A stretch of 64,000 nt of DNA from Halomonas sp. KAO (GTDB lineage: Bacteria; Pseudomonadota; Gammaproteobacteria; Pseudomonadales; Halomonadaceae). Positions 38,851 through 48,564 of the stretch are shown here, piece by piece (position 1 is the stretch's first letter; every line of letters begins with the position of its first letter). The notes below the pieces were generated by a model. That model made no database searches, was not told the DNA's origin, and saw only the letters and a program-made list of their open reading frames with translations. Position numbers and translations under genes: made by a program. The stretch is from the NCBI RefSeq assembly GCF_015595025.1, contig NZ_JADNRL010000037.1, positions 128,619-192,618 on the forward strand, read 5' to 3'.

Positions 38851-39558
38851 ATGTTTCTCGATGAATTTCATACGCTGGCAGGGGACCGTCTCACCATCAC
38901 GGCGGAGCAGGCCAGTCGATTCGCCAAGGGAGTCGCCGGCGATTACAACCCGATTCATAACCCGGAGGCACGCCGCTTCTGTGTACCCGGGGACCTGCTG
39001 TTCGCCCTGGTGCTGGCGCGTTTTGGCCTCTCACAGCGCATGGAGTTTCGTTTCCTCAGCATGGTGGGTGACGGCGTTCCACTGGTTTTCCAGGAGCATG
39101 CCGACGGACAGATTCGCGTTTGTGACGACGCCGGCAAGTCCTATCTGGAGGTCTCACGCAGCGGGGCGACCACCCACGACGAGGCAATAGTGGAGGCCTT
39201 CACCCGCTGCTATGTCTCGTTCTCGGGCAAGAACTTTCCGCACTACCTCAAGCCGCTGATGGAAGAGAAGGGCGTGATGTTCAATCCGCGCCGGCCGCTG
39301 GTGATCTACGACAGCATGGGCTTCTGTCTGGAGCGCCTCGAGGGTCTGACGCCATTACTCGAGCTGCTCGACTCCTCGCTGGAGGTCAATGGCAAGCGTG
39401 GCGACACCCTGCTCGAGTTCAGCATCCAGTCCGAAGGCGAGCAGGTGGGGACAGGCTCCAAGAAGCTGGTGGTCAGTGGTCTGTGTGACTACGACGCCGA
39501 GGCCATGGACGAGATCGTCGCCGAGTTCTATCGCCTCAAGGCCGCCTACGAGGCTTGA
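38851..39558 (+). CDS. DUF3581 family protein
   Basis: 235-residue soluble protein of a widely distributed gammaproteobacterial family of unknown function. The phrases FAKGVAGDYNPIHNPEARRFCVPGDLL and YVSFSGKNFPHYLKPLMEEKG are family hallmarks; GDYNPIHN resembles the catalytic hydration segment of hot-dog fold MaoC-like enzymes, hinting at a hot-dog fold. This is inference. It is convergent with arfB. Confidence 0.82.
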   Translation: MFLDEFHTLAGDRLTITAEQASRFAKGVAGDYNPIHNPEARRFCVPGDLLFALVLARFGLSQRMEFRFLSMVGDGVPLVFQEHADGQIRVCDDAGKSYLEVSRSGATTHDEAIVEAFTRCYVSFSGKNFPHYLKPLMEEKGVMFNPRRPLVIYDSMGFCLERLEGLTPLLELLDSSLEVNGKRGDTLLEFSIQSEGEQVGTGSKKLVVSGLCDYDAEAMDEIVAEFYRLKAAYEA

Positions 39559-39571
39559 ACGGGGCCTAACG

Positions 39572-39985
39572 TTACACCTTCACCTTGCCCCGCAGGGCCT
39601 TGGTCTTGCCCTTGCGGGTCTTGTTGTCCACCCGGCGACGCTGGGAGCCGCGGGTCGGCCGGGTGGGCTTGCGCACCTTGTGCTGTTTCACCGCCTCACG
39701 GATCAGTTCGCGCAGCCGAGCCAGGGCATCCTCGCGGTTCTGCTCCTGGGTGCGAAAGCGCTGGGCCTTGATGACCACCACACCCTCCTGATTGATGCGC
39801 TGGTCGCCGAGCGCCAGCAGCCGCTCCTTGTAGAAGGCGGGCAGGCTGGAGCGCTGGATATCGAAGCGTAGATGGATCGCCGTGGCCACCTTGTTGACGT
39901 TCTGACCGCCGGCGCCCTGGGAGCGAATCGCATTCAACTCGATCTCCCAGTCGCCAAGCTCCACGCTGTTGGAAATTTTCAGCAT
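39572..39985 (-). CDS. arfB: Alternative ribosome-rescue factor / peptidyl-tRNA hydrolase ArfB
   Basis: 137-residue ArfB (YaeJ) protein. The release-factor-like domain has the catalytic GGQ at residues 26-28 within RSQGAGGQNVNKVAT. The highly basic C-terminal tail (KKxxR type: KPTRPTRGSQRRRVDNKTRKGK) inserts into the mRNA channel of stalled ribosomes. The length matches the family. Confidence 0.95.
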   Translation of the reverse strand: MLKISNSVELGDWEIELNAIRSQGAGGQNVNKVATAIHLRFDIQRSSLPAFYKERLLALGDQRINQEGVVVIKAQRFRTQEQNREDALARLRELIREAVKQHKVRKPTRPTRGSQRRRVDNKTRKGKTKALRGKVKV

Positions 39986-40001
39986 AAGGGATCTCTACGG
40001 G

Positions 40002-40214
40002 TCAGGTGCCGCGCAGCGGCTCGAGCAAGCCGCCCAGGCCGTTGTGGTCGATCTCGTGCATCAGCGCGAGCAGGCGCCCAAGCTCGCTGTCCGGGAAGCC
40101 CTCCCGGGCAAACCACGCCAGGTAGGGCCCCGGCAGGTCGGCGAGCAGCGACCCCTGGTACTTGCCGAAGGGCATGCGCAGCCTGACCAGGGTCAGCAGG
40201 TCCTCGGGGTTCAC
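40002..40214 (-). CDS. DUF3820 family small protein
   Basis: 70 residues from GTG 40214, which has GAGGTGA upstream (ATG 40247 is possible but poorly placed). The family pattern is clear: MPFGKYQGSLLADLPGPYLAWFAREGFPDSELGRLL, then EIDHNGLGGLLEPL. DUF3820 proteins are also described as putative quorum-sensing-regulated virulence factors; the function is unknown. It lies between arfB and the CbiX-like gene on the minus strand. Confidence 0.85.
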   Translation of the reverse strand: MNPEDLLTLVRLRMPFGKYQGSLLADLPGPYLAWFAREGFPDSELGRLLALMHEIDHNGLGGLLEPLRGT

Positions 40215-40248
40215 GTTGTCACCTCGTCGATGGTGGGGGGCGGCCATG

Positions 40249-41136
40249 CTACCGGGATCGGGTCGCCTTGCCCATGGCCGGCAGTTCCACAAGCAGCCCA
40301 TCTCCCGATAGTCCCTGGGCCACGCGGCTGGCGAGGATCTCGAGGATGCCGGCGTGCTCACCCACCAGGCGTGTGGTGGCCACGCGCAGGCCGGGGGAGG
40401 CGGCCATGGCCTGGTCGCAGATCTCGGCGATATCGCCGCCCTCGCCGGCATGGCGCCCCGGGGAGAGAAACAGCATGGCAAGAATCACCTCGCTGCCGGC
40501 CAGCGCCTTCGCGGCGAGCAGGTCGGCCAGCAGCGGCTCATTGAAGCGATACGCATCGCCATCCCGGCGCTCCATGGAGGCATAGGTGACGCAGTCGGCC
40601 TCGTCGGCCAGCAGCACGCCGAGCTGCCCGGCCACATAGTTGCGCACCGCGGTGACCTCGGGCATCGGGCTGCCATGGTCGACCAGCACCACCTTCGGCG
40701 GCTGGCTTTCGCTCATCGTCCGGCGCGCCATGACCTCACGCACGTTATCGGCCAGCAGCCGGGCCAGGCGCAGGTCGAGCCCCGAGAGGGTGTCCACCAG
40801 CGGCGCCGTTACCTTGATGCCGAGGTTCGGGTACCTTTCCTGCACTTGTGCCAGGCGCTCCGGCAGATAGCGGGTCAGCGCCTGGCTGGGGCCGAAGAAG
40901 AAGGGCACGATCACCAGCTCGGTTACCCCCTCCGCCGCCAGACGCTCGGCCAGCGGGCCCAGCGTCGCCGCCGGCTCGCCCTCCAGCTGCTCGGCCGGGA
41001 CCTTGTGGGAGTGCAGCAGCGAGGCGGCTTCCACCGGCTCCCCGGTTGCCGCGGCCAGGGCGCTGGCCAGGCGGCGCAGGTTGAGCACGGCCTGGGGGCG
41101 AAGGGAGCCATTGTCGACGAGTAGAATGCGTTGCAT
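40249..41136 (-). CDS. CbiX/SirB-family chelatase-like protein, two-domain
   Basis: 295 residues from ATG 41136 (MQRILLVDNGSLRPQAVLNL). Two CbiX-type lobes are visible: the first with ELVIVPFFFGPSQALTRYLPE, the second with VVLVDHGSPMPEVTAVRNYVA and ILAMLFLSPGRHAGEGGDI. Members insert Co2+ or Fe2+ into sirohydrochlorin for cobalamin or siroheme. Several expected metal-binding histidines are seen only in the second lobe (DHGSP, GRHAG), so the first may be degenerate. No cobalamin genes are adjacent. Confidence 0.8.
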   Translation of the reverse strand: MQRILLVDNGSLRPQAVLNLRRLASALAAATGEPVEAASLLHSHKVPAEQLEGEPAATLGPLAERLAAEGVTELVIVPFFFGPSQALTRYLPERLAQVQERYPNLGIKVTAPLVDTLSGLDLRLARLLADNVREVMARRTMSESQPPKVVLVDHGSPMPEVTAVRNYVAGQLGVLLADEADCVTYASMERRDGDAYRFNEPLLADLLAAKALAGSEVILAMLFLSPGRHAGEGGDIAEICDQAMAASPGLRVATTRLVGEHAGILEILASRVAQGLSGDGLLVELPAMGKATRSR

Positions 41137-41252
41137 GCAGGGCCTCGAGATGGTCGCCTTGGGAGGCCTCACCCTAGCCGGCGCCGCCGTCGCTGAAAAG
41201 CGAGGCGGGGAAAGGCGGTACAAGGGGAGCTCGTATCGTGGAACAATGCGTC

Positions 41253-41285
41253 TATTAAGCCACTCGGCGTTTATTAAGCCACTCG
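41253..41285. repeat. Two direct repeats of TATTAAGCCACTCG upstream of nfsA
   Basis: The 14-mer TATTAAGCCACTCG occurs perfectly at 41253-41266 and again at 41272-41285, 19 bp start to start. They end 28 bp before the nfsA start codon. The near two-turn spacing suggests a binding site for a regulator or a duplicated promoter element. Confidence 0.75.
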
Positions 41286-41313
41286 TCATACGTGACATCA
41301 GCAGAGAGGACTC

Positions 41314-42045
41314 ATGAACCCAACCATCGAGCTGCTCAAGTCCCACCGCTCCATCCGCAAGTTCACCGACCAGCCGGTTTCCCGGGAGCTGCTGGAGGAG
41401 CTGGTGAGTGCCGGCCAGGCCGCGGCCACCTCCAGTCATGTGCAGGCCTACAGCATTATCCATGTGAAGAAGCCGGAGAATCGCGAGGCGATCGCCGAAC
41501 TGGCCGGCGGTCAGCGCTATATCGCCACCTGTGGGGCCTTCCTGGTGTTCTGTGCCGACATGAAGCGTCCCACCGATGCCGCCGAACGCACCGGGGCGCG
41601 GGTGGTGCGCGGCATGACCGAGCAGCTGCTGGTGGCCAGCGTGGATACCGCGCTGATGGCCCAGAACATGGCCGTGGCCGCCGAGTCGGAAGGGCTGGGT
41701 ATCTGCTATATCGGCGGCATTCGCAACAACCCTCAGCAGATCAGCGATCTGCTGGACCTGCCCGAGCATGTCTATCCGGTGTTCGGCATGTGCCTCGGCT
41801 ACCCGGCCCACGACCCCGACGTGAAGCCGCGTCTGCCCGTGGAGGCGATCCTCAAGGAGGATGGCTACCAGGATGACAGCGAGCTGGTAGCGGCCTACGA
41901 CGATGCCATGCACGCCTACTACCAGTCCCGTAAGGGCGGTCCCAAGGACATCACCTGGTCACAGAACCTGACTCCGCTGTTCGATACCAAGCTGCGCCCC
42001 CATATGCGTGACTTCCTGGTCAAGCGCGGCTTCGAGATGAGGTGA
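41314..42045 (+). CDS. nfsA: Oxygen-insensitive NADPH nitroreductase
   Basis: 243-residue flavin reductase, standard NfsA length. It reduces nitroaromatics and quinones by two electrons using NADPH and FMN. FMN-binding features are HRSIRKFTD near the start, SSHVQAYSIIHV, and YIGGIRNNPQQISDLLDLPEHVYPVFGMCLGYP, diagnostic of the NfsA/FRP group. Its stop overlaps a possible GTG start of the next gene. A pair of direct repeats lies just upstream. Confidence 0.94.
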   Translation: MNPTIELLKSHRSIRKFTDQPVSRELLEELVSAGQAAATSSHVQAYSIIHVKKPENREAIAELAGGQRYIATCGAFLVFCADMKRPTDAAERTGARVVRGMTEQLLVASVDTALMAQNMAVAAESEGLGICYIGGIRNNPQQISDLLDLPEHVYPVFGMCLGYPAHDPDVKPRLPVEAILKEDGYQDDSELVAAYDDAMHAYYQSRKGGPKDITWSQNLTPLFDTKLRPHMRDFLVKRGFEMR

Positions 42046-42050
42046 CCGTC

Positions 42051-42620
42051 ATGCAAACGCTGCTCGACACCCGCACGGAAGTGACCCAGGCGGCGCGTGC
42101 CGCCATCGCCCATATGCCCACCGCCAGCCTGCCGGTGCTGATGGATGAGGGCTTCGCCCGCCGCCTCACCGATGCCGACTTCATGCGTATCGCCGTGCTG
42201 CTGGCGCAGAAGAGCTTCGATGAGGGCGGCTGCCCCATCGGGGCGCTGATCATCGACAACGCCACCCGGCGCATCGTCGGCAAGGGGCACAATACCCTGG
42301 TGCAGGAGAATCACCCCTACCACCATGGCGAGACCTCCGCCATCCGTGATGCCGGGCGAATCGACTTCAGCCGCACCACGCTCTTCACCTCGCTGAGCCC
42401 CTGCGAGATCTGTGCCACGCTGGTCAGCATGCGCGGCTTCAGCCGGGTCGTGGTGGGCGATGTCACCAATGCCTCGGGCACCGAAGCGCTGCTCCAGAGC
42501 CGGGGCGTGCGGGTCGATATTCTCGAGGATTCGCAAGGCATCGAGCTCTACGCCCGCTTCCGCGCCGAGCGCCCCGAGCTCGACCTCGAGGACTGGAAGG
42601 GGCTCTGCGCCACTAACTAG
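42051..42620 (+). CDS. Cytidine/deoxycytidylate-type (nucleoside/cytosine) deaminase
   Basis: 189 residues from ATG 42051 with GAGG upstream; a GTG at 42042 is also in frame. The zinc deaminase signature is complete: HGETSAI (His and catalytic Glu) and SPCEICATL (two Cys). The FDEGGCPIGALIID segment places it with the guanine/cytosine deaminase-type Fcy1-like group; the substrate is uncertain. It starts six nt after nfsA, making a two-gene operon. Confidence 0.85.
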   Translation: MQTLLDTRTEVTQAARAAIAHMPTASLPVLMDEGFARRLTDADFMRIAVLLAQKSFDEGGCPIGALIIDNATRRIVGKGHNTLVQENHPYHHGETSAIRDAGRIDFSRTTLFTSLSPCEICATLVSMRGFSRVVVGDVTNASGTEALLQSRGVRVDILEDSQGIELYARFRAERPELDLEDWKGLCATN

Positions 42621-42657
42621 GCGCTGCGGCCGCCTCCAGTCCGCACCCGCTAGCCGG

Positions 42658-43275
42658 TCACTCCAGCACGATCAGATGGTTGGGCAGCTCGTTGCGCTCG
42701 TGGGTGGCCGGCACCTGCTCCTTGAGATGCTCGCCGCAGGCCTCGATGCACTCGAGGAAGCCCTGCAGCGTCTCGCCCTCCTTTACCCGCCGGGTGAATG
42801 CCGCCACGATGGACTGCCAGGCCTCGTCAGAGATACGCGCCGAGATGCCACGGTCGACCAGGATCTCCACATAGCGCTCGGCTTCCGAGACGAAGATCAG
42901 CATCCCCGTTCCCACCTCGGTATGGTGGAGGTTCTGTTCCAGGAACTGCCGCCGGGCGAGGTTGGCCGCCCGCCAGTGGCGAACCGCGCGCGGGATCATT
43001 CGGGTGGTGATGGCGGGATGGCGGAATACCAGGCCCAGCACGATAAAGGTGGCCCACTGCACCAGAGTCAGTTCCCAGGCCGAGAACCAGCCGGGAAAGT
43101 AGTTGACCGCCCCGGGCACTACCAGGGCCAGCAGGCCCGCCCAGAGCAGCGGGATATAGGCGTAGTTGTCCGCCTTCGGCGCCAGTACCGTCACCAGCTC
43201 GGCATCGGTGTCGCGTTCGACCCGCTGAATTGCCTCGGTTACCCGGCGCTGCTCGTCTTCACTCAATAAAGCCAT
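42658..43275 (-). CDS. TPM-domain membrane protein (cytoplasmic-start form)
   Basis: 205 residues from ATG 43275 (MALLSEDEQRRVTEAIQRVE). It lacks a signal peptide. Two membrane helices near residues 41-58 and 70-87 interrupt the TPM-fold, with the later TEVGTGMLIFVSEAERYVEILVD typical of TPM proteins. TPM-domain proteins of this group accompany LemA; function is unknown. It lies at the end of a lemA-TPM-TPM cluster. Confidence 0.8.
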   Translation of the reverse strand: MALLSEDEQRRVTEAIQRVERDTDAELVTVLAPKADNYAYIPLLWAGLLALVVPGAVNYFPGWFSAWELTLVQWATFIVLGLVFRHPAITTRMIPRAVRHWRAANLARRQFLEQNLHHTEVGTGMLIFVSEAERYVEILVDRGISARISDEAWQSIVAAFTRRVKEGETLQGFLECIEACGEHLKEQVPATHERNELPNHLIVLE

Positions 43276-43333
43276 GGGGATCGTGATCTCCGAATCCTGA
43301 TTGTCCTGTCGGTGTCGCCACCGGTAGGGGGAG

Positions 43334-44104
43334 TTACCAGCCGCCGGACGCGCCGCCGCCACCGAAGCCGCCACCGCCACCGCCGAAACCACCCCCGTCG
43401 CCGAAGCCGCCGCCTCCGCGGGATCCGCCACCCAGCGCACCGCCGAGTAGCAGGCCGGCCAGCAAGCCGCCGCGACCACCACGTACCAGGCTCATGACGA
43501 TCACGAACATCACGAAGAAGAGGATCGATGCCGGCCCCTGCGGGCCCTGCTCGTCGGCTGGGGTGCCGGAAGTGGTGCCGGAAGTGGCGCGGGTATCCAT
43601 GGGCTCGCCCCCTAGCACCCGGATCATCGCCGCCACGCCTTCGCTGATCCCGCGGGCGTAGTCACCCTCGCGAAAGGCCGGCGTCAGGGTCTGGTTGATG
43701 ATCGCCGAGGACTGGGCGTCGGTCAGGCGACCCTCGAGGCCATAGCCGACCTCGATGCGTACCTTGCGCTCGTTGGGCGCCACGATCAGCAGGGCGCCGT
43801 TGTCCTTTTCCTCCTGGCCGATGCCCCAGTGGCGGCCCAGTTGATAGCCATACTCCTCGATGGTGACGCCCTGCAGGTCGGGCAAGGTGGCCACCACCAG
43901 CTGCTCGGTGGTGGCTTCCTCGTGGGCCGCGAGGCGCTCGCTCAGGCGTGTTTCGGTGGCCGGGTCCAGCAGCTCGGCTCGGTCCACCACGCGCCCGGTC
44001 AGTTCAGGGAAGTCGATCTCCTGGGCCTGGAGGCCTTGTGCCTGAAGAGCAAGGGTCGCCGTCAGCAGCAGCGCCAGTAGCGGAATGCGCAGAAGATGAC
44101 TCAT
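43334..44104 (-). CDS. TPM-domain protein with glycine-rich C-terminus
   Basis: 256 residues. A signal peptide (ends LQAQG) precedes a periplasmic TPM domain (FPELTGRVVDRAELLDPAT, LVVATLPDLQG, NGALLIVAPNERKVRIEVGYGLEG). A membrane helix near residues 195-215 and a GGGFGGGGG-rich C-terminus ending SGGW follow, exactly the architecture of TPM proteins encoded next to lemA. It starts four nt inside the end of lemA. Confidence 0.87.
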   Translation of the reverse strand: MSHLLRIPLLALLLTATLALQAQGLQAQEIDFPELTGRVVDRAELLDPATETRLSERLAAHEEATTEQLVVATLPDLQGVTIEEYGYQLGRHWGIGQEEKDNGALLIVAPNERKVRIEVGYGLEGRLTDAQSSAIINQTLTPAFREGDYARGISEGVAAMIRVLGGEPMDTRATSGTTSGTPADEQGPQGPASILFFVMFVIVMSLVRGGRGGLLAGLLLGGALGGGSRGGGGFGDGGGFGGGGGGFGGGGASGGW

Positions 44105-44721
44105 TCAAACTCCACCTGTGGGGCCTGGTCCGCATTGTCGGTCGTGGCTTCGAAGCTTTCGCGAATCTCCATGTCGCTGTAAAGCACGCTGTGCCAGAGG
44201 CGGCCGGGGAAGGTGCGGATCTCGGTGTTGTAGCGCTCTACGGCGGTGATGTAATCGCGTCGCGCCACGGCGATGCGGTTCTCGGTGCCTTCCAGCTGTG
44301 ACTGCAGGCTCAGGAAGTTCTGATTCGACTTCAGCTCGGGGTAACGCTCGGAGACCGCCATCAGCCGGCTCAGCGCACCGGTCAGCTGCTGCTGGGCCTG
44401 TTCGAACTGGCGCATCTTCTGGGGGTCGTCCAGCGACTCGGCGTCGATCTGGATGGAGGTCGCCTCGGCACGAGCCTCCACCACGGCGGTCAGGGTCTCC
44501 TGCTCCTGTCGGGCAAAGCCCTTGACCGTCTCGACCAGGTTGGGCACCAGGTCCGCGCGCCGCTGGTACTGGTTTTCCACCTGGGCCCAGGCCGACTTCA
44601 CCTGTTCGTCATAGGTGGGGATGTTGTTGACGCCGCAGCCCGTCAGCAGCACCGCCATGACCAGCACGAGGGTGAAACGCCAGAGGCGAGAGTCGGGAAG
44701 TGGAGGGTGTCTCGTCGGCAT
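44101..44721 (-). CDS. lemA: LemA family lipoprotein-like protein
   Basis: 206 residues from ATG 44721. The N-terminal hydrophobic segment ends LLTGCG, a lipobox or membrane anchor. LemA features follow: YDEQVKSAWAQVENQYQRRADLVPNLVETVKGFA, then long helices and SVLYSDMEIRESFEA. Its stop overlaps the next TPM gene by ATGA. This lemA-TPM-TPM set is widespread and poorly understood. Confidence 0.93.
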   Translation of the reverse strand: MPTRHPPLPDSRLWRFTLVLVMAVLLTGCGVNNIPTYDEQVKSAWAQVENQYQRRADLVPNLVETVKGFARQEQETLTAVVEARAEATSIQIDAESLDDPQKMRQFEQAQQQLTGALSRLMAVSERYPELKSNQNFLSLQSQLEGTENRIAVARRDYITAVERYNTEIRTFPGRLWHSVLYSDMEIRESFEATTDNADQAPQVEFE

Positions 44722-44957
44722 GGGTGAGTCATCCTGTGATTGCGATTTTATGTCGTCTACGGTACAGCTCAGGTGGATGCGAAGGAAGCGATGCCATACC
44801 GAGATTCTGCCCGGTGGCGTCGTCGGTGCGACAGGTCCGGATGCCGGGCAGGCGGGTCCACCTTGATTCCCGTCGGACGCGCCCGCATGCAGGGGAGAGG
44901 ACACGCCCTTATCATCGAACGCTTTTCAGTCCACCTCACGCTACCCGAGGAGAGCCC

Positions 44958-45590
44958 ATGACGACCCTGGTGATCGGTGCCAACGGCCAGATCGGCCGGC
45001 AGTTCTGTGAGCTGTCGAAGGCCGCCGGCGAGCCCATCAAGGCGATGATCCGCGACACGGCCCAGCAGCCCTGGTTCGAAGAGCGCGGCATCGAAACGGT
45101 CATCGCCGACCTGGAGGGTGACTTCCGTCATGCCTTCGACGGTTGCGACCAGGTGATCTTCACCGCCGGGTCGGGCCCGCATACCGGCCCCGACAAGACC
45201 CTGCTGATCGACCTCTACGCGGCCATCCGCAGCGTGGATATCGCCCAAGAGCAGGGCATCGAGCGTTTCCTGATGGTCAGTGCCATGCGGGCCGAGAACC
45301 CCATGGAGGCCCCGGAGAAGCTGCGCCCCTACATGGCGGCCAAGTTCGCCGCCGATGCTCACCTGCGCATTGCCGGCGTGCCCCACCTGATCCTCAAGCC
45401 GGGCCGGCTCACCGACGTGCCAGCCTCCGAGCGGGTGGCCACCTCGCTCGCGGAAACCGGCGGCGAGAACCAGGTGTCACGCGCCAACGTCGCCCATGCC
45501 CTGTTGCACCTGCTCAAGGCACGAGAGCTGGTCGACCGCGAGTTCGTGCTGCTCGACGGCGAGCGGGAGATCGGCGAGGCCCTGCGCTGA
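44958..45590 (+). CDS. NAD(P)-binding Rossmann (atypical SDR) protein
   Basis: 210 residues with GAGGAG upstream of ATG 44958. The nucleotide-binding motif is TLVIGANGQIGRQFC; VIADLEGDFRHAFDGCDQVIFTAGSG and LMVSAMRAENP follow, and YMAAKFAADAHLR places the Tyr-x3-Lys pair. This is the pattern of NAD(P)H-binding atypical SDRs (YhfK/YwnB-type). Substrate unknown. Confidence 0.87.
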   Translation: MTTLVIGANGQIGRQFCELSKAAGEPIKAMIRDTAQQPWFEERGIETVIADLEGDFRHAFDGCDQVIFTAGSGPHTGPDKTLLIDLYAAIRSVDIAQEQGIERFLMVSAMRAENPMEAPEKLRPYMAAKFAADAHLRIAGVPHLILKPGRLTDVPASERVATSLAETGGENQVSRANVAHALLHLLKARELVDREFVLLDGEREIGEALR

Positions 45591-45599
45591 GCCGACGCC

Positions 45600-45995
45600 A
45601 TGTCCTCGACACCCAGGCCCTCGACACCCAGGCCCTCGACACCCAGGCCCCCGACGATGCACGACCCCGACCTGCCGCCGCGCCTGCGCGCCCTGCTCGA
45701 GCGCCTGCCCGCCGAGCAGCTGCCGATAACCTACCAGCAGGCCGCCGAGGCGCTGGGTCTTTCACCGCCGCGCACCATCCAGCGCGTCGCCCTGGCCCTC
45801 GAGGCATTGATGCGCGAGGACGTGGCCGCTGGCCGCCCACTGATCGCCGCCCTGGTGGTCAGCCGCCGCGGCGAGCTGCCCCGGGCGGGCTTCTTCGAGC
45901 TGGCCGTCGAGCTCGGCCGCTTTCCCGCCGACCCGACCGAGCACGTGGAGGCCTATCGCCGGGAGCGGGCGAAGGCCTTGAGCGGCGGGGGGTGA
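45600..45995 (+). CDS. Conserved hypothetical protein with STPRP repeat at N-terminus
   Basis: 131 residues from ATG 45600, or 112 from ATG 45657 if the repeat is a leader. A 15-bp direct repeat (three copies) encodes STPRP three times. The rest has a likely winged-helix segment (LPITYQQAAEALGLSPPRTIQ) and a conserved RPLIAALVVSRRGELPRAGFFE. The same arrangement occurs in conserved hypothetical proteins I cannot name. A remnant of its 3' end occurs near 49.3 kb. Confidence 0.65.
   Translation: MSSTPRPSTPRPSTPRPPTMHDPDLPPRLRALLERLPAEQLPITYQQAAEALGLSPPRTIQRVALALEALMREDVAAGRPLIAALVVSRRGELPRAGFFELAVELGRFPADPTEHVEAYRRERAKALSGGG
45606..45650 (+). repeat. Three perfect 15-bp tandem repeats (TCGACACCCAGGCCC)
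   Basis: Identical units at 45606-45620, 45621-45635 and 45636-45650. The unit is a multiple of three, so expansions would keep the frame. Confidence 0.95.
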
Positions 45996-46068
45996 GGGCG
46001 TCGCATATCGGCGCCAGGAGGAAGGCAGCCGCTACTTGAAGCGCGAGCGCGCCTCGAAGGGGGCGCCA

Positions 46069-46770
46069 TCACTCTGCTGGAATCGTCAGCCCACGTTGCA
46101 CGGCGGGGCGCGCCAGGAAGGCGGCCAGCACGCGATTGACCTGCGGGAAGTCGTCGATACCCACCAGCTCCCCCGCCTCGTAGAAGCCGCCAAGGTTGCG
46201 CACCCAGGGCAAGATCGCGATGTCGGCGATCGAGAAGGCCTCGCCCAGCAACCAGTCACGCCCCGCCAGCTGCCGGTCCAGCACGCCCAGCAGGCGCCGG
46301 GATTCGCCTACATAGCGATCCCGCGGGCGCTTGTCCTCGATCTCCCGGCCGGCGAACTTGTGGAAGAACCCCACCTGGCCGAACATCGGGCCAATGCCGC
46401 CCATCTGGAACATCAGCCACTGCAGGGCCTGATAGCGATCATGGGGGAGCTCGGGCATGAGTTGCCCGGTCTTGTCGGCGAGATAGACCAGGATCGCCCC
46501 CGATTCAAACAGCGGCAGCGGCTTGCCCTCCGGGCCGTCGGGGTCGAGGATAGCCGGGATCTTGCCGTTGGGATTCAGCGACAGGAACTCGGGGGAGCGT
46601 TGATCATCGCCATCGAAGCTGACCCGGTGCGCCTCGTAGGGCAGGCCGGTCTCCTCCAGCATGATCGATACCTTGACCCCATTGGGCGTGGGCAGCGAAT
46701 AGAGCTGCAGGCGCTCGGGATGCCGGGCAGGCCACTTGCGTGTGATGGGGAAGGCAGCCAGGTCGGTCAT
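46069..46770 (-). CDS. Glutathione S-transferase (YfcG/nu-class-like)
   Basis: 233 residues from ATG 46770. The thioredoxin-like N-domain begins QLYSLPTPNGVKVSIMLEE, matching YfcG-type disulfide-bond oxidoreductases in which Thr/Asn rather than Cys interact with glutathione; LNPNGKIPAILDPDG and the ESGAILVYLADK motif follow. The all-helical C-domain has GEAFSIADIAILPWVRN. Function probably thiol-disulfide or detoxification chemistry. Confidence 0.9.
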   Translation of the reverse strand: MTDLAAFPITRKWPARHPERLQLYSLPTPNGVKVSIMLEETGLPYEAHRVSFDGDDQRSPEFLSLNPNGKIPAILDPDGPEGKPLPLFESGAILVYLADKTGQLMPELPHDRYQALQWLMFQMGGIGPMFGQVGFFHKFAGREIEDKRPRDRYVGESRRLLGVLDRQLAGRDWLLGEAFSIADIAILPWVRNLGGFYEAGELVGIDDFPQVNRVLAAFLARPAVQRGLTIPAE

Positions 46771-47007
46771 GAGGGAAATCCTTGTGGGAACAACGAAAGT
46801 TGAGGAACGTCTTTTCCATCCTGCGTCATAGGGTTCATCCCGGTGAGCCGACAAGCCCGGCCACGCTGACCAATACCAGCACCACGCCCAGGACTCGGAA
46901 GAAGACATGCGTCTCGGCAGATAGCAGGTAGCGGTGGACGCGCTTCCCGAGGACCTTGATGGGTGGAAGGCGAGCGGTGTGACGTCATGTCGATCCTCGT
47001 GGCGGCG

Positions 47008-48354
<1,347 letters not shown>

Positions 48355-48564
48355 GATGTGCCTCGTGAGTCGCTTGAGTGGTGGAGTGACTCGCTCAGCG
48401 TAGCAGAGCCCACGACCGGGGCTGCGTTCCCAGTGGAACCGGGATATGTGGAGAGATGACGACTCCACGGGATATGCTCGATGGCCATGATGGACGCCCC
48501 GACAGGCCGTCATGACCCTTGTGCCAGAACGATGCCCACCCGGCATGCCGCCGGGCGGTTCAAT

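Noticed and set aside
43334-43420. GC-rich glycine-codon repeat resembling a tandem repeat
   Set aside because: It is the normal glycine-rich C-terminal tail of TPM-domain proteins.
46028-46065. Similarity to the 3' end of the coiled-coil gene at 53211
   Set aside because: Only about 35 bp of basic, GC-biased sequence agree (TACTTGAAGCG and neighbours); could be chance, so not listed as a remnant.
46830-46990. Minus-strand frame with a hydrophobic helix (HVFFRVLGVVLVLVSVAGL)
   Set aside because: Looks like a small membrane protein but no start codon lies in frame after the preceding stop; left unannotated.
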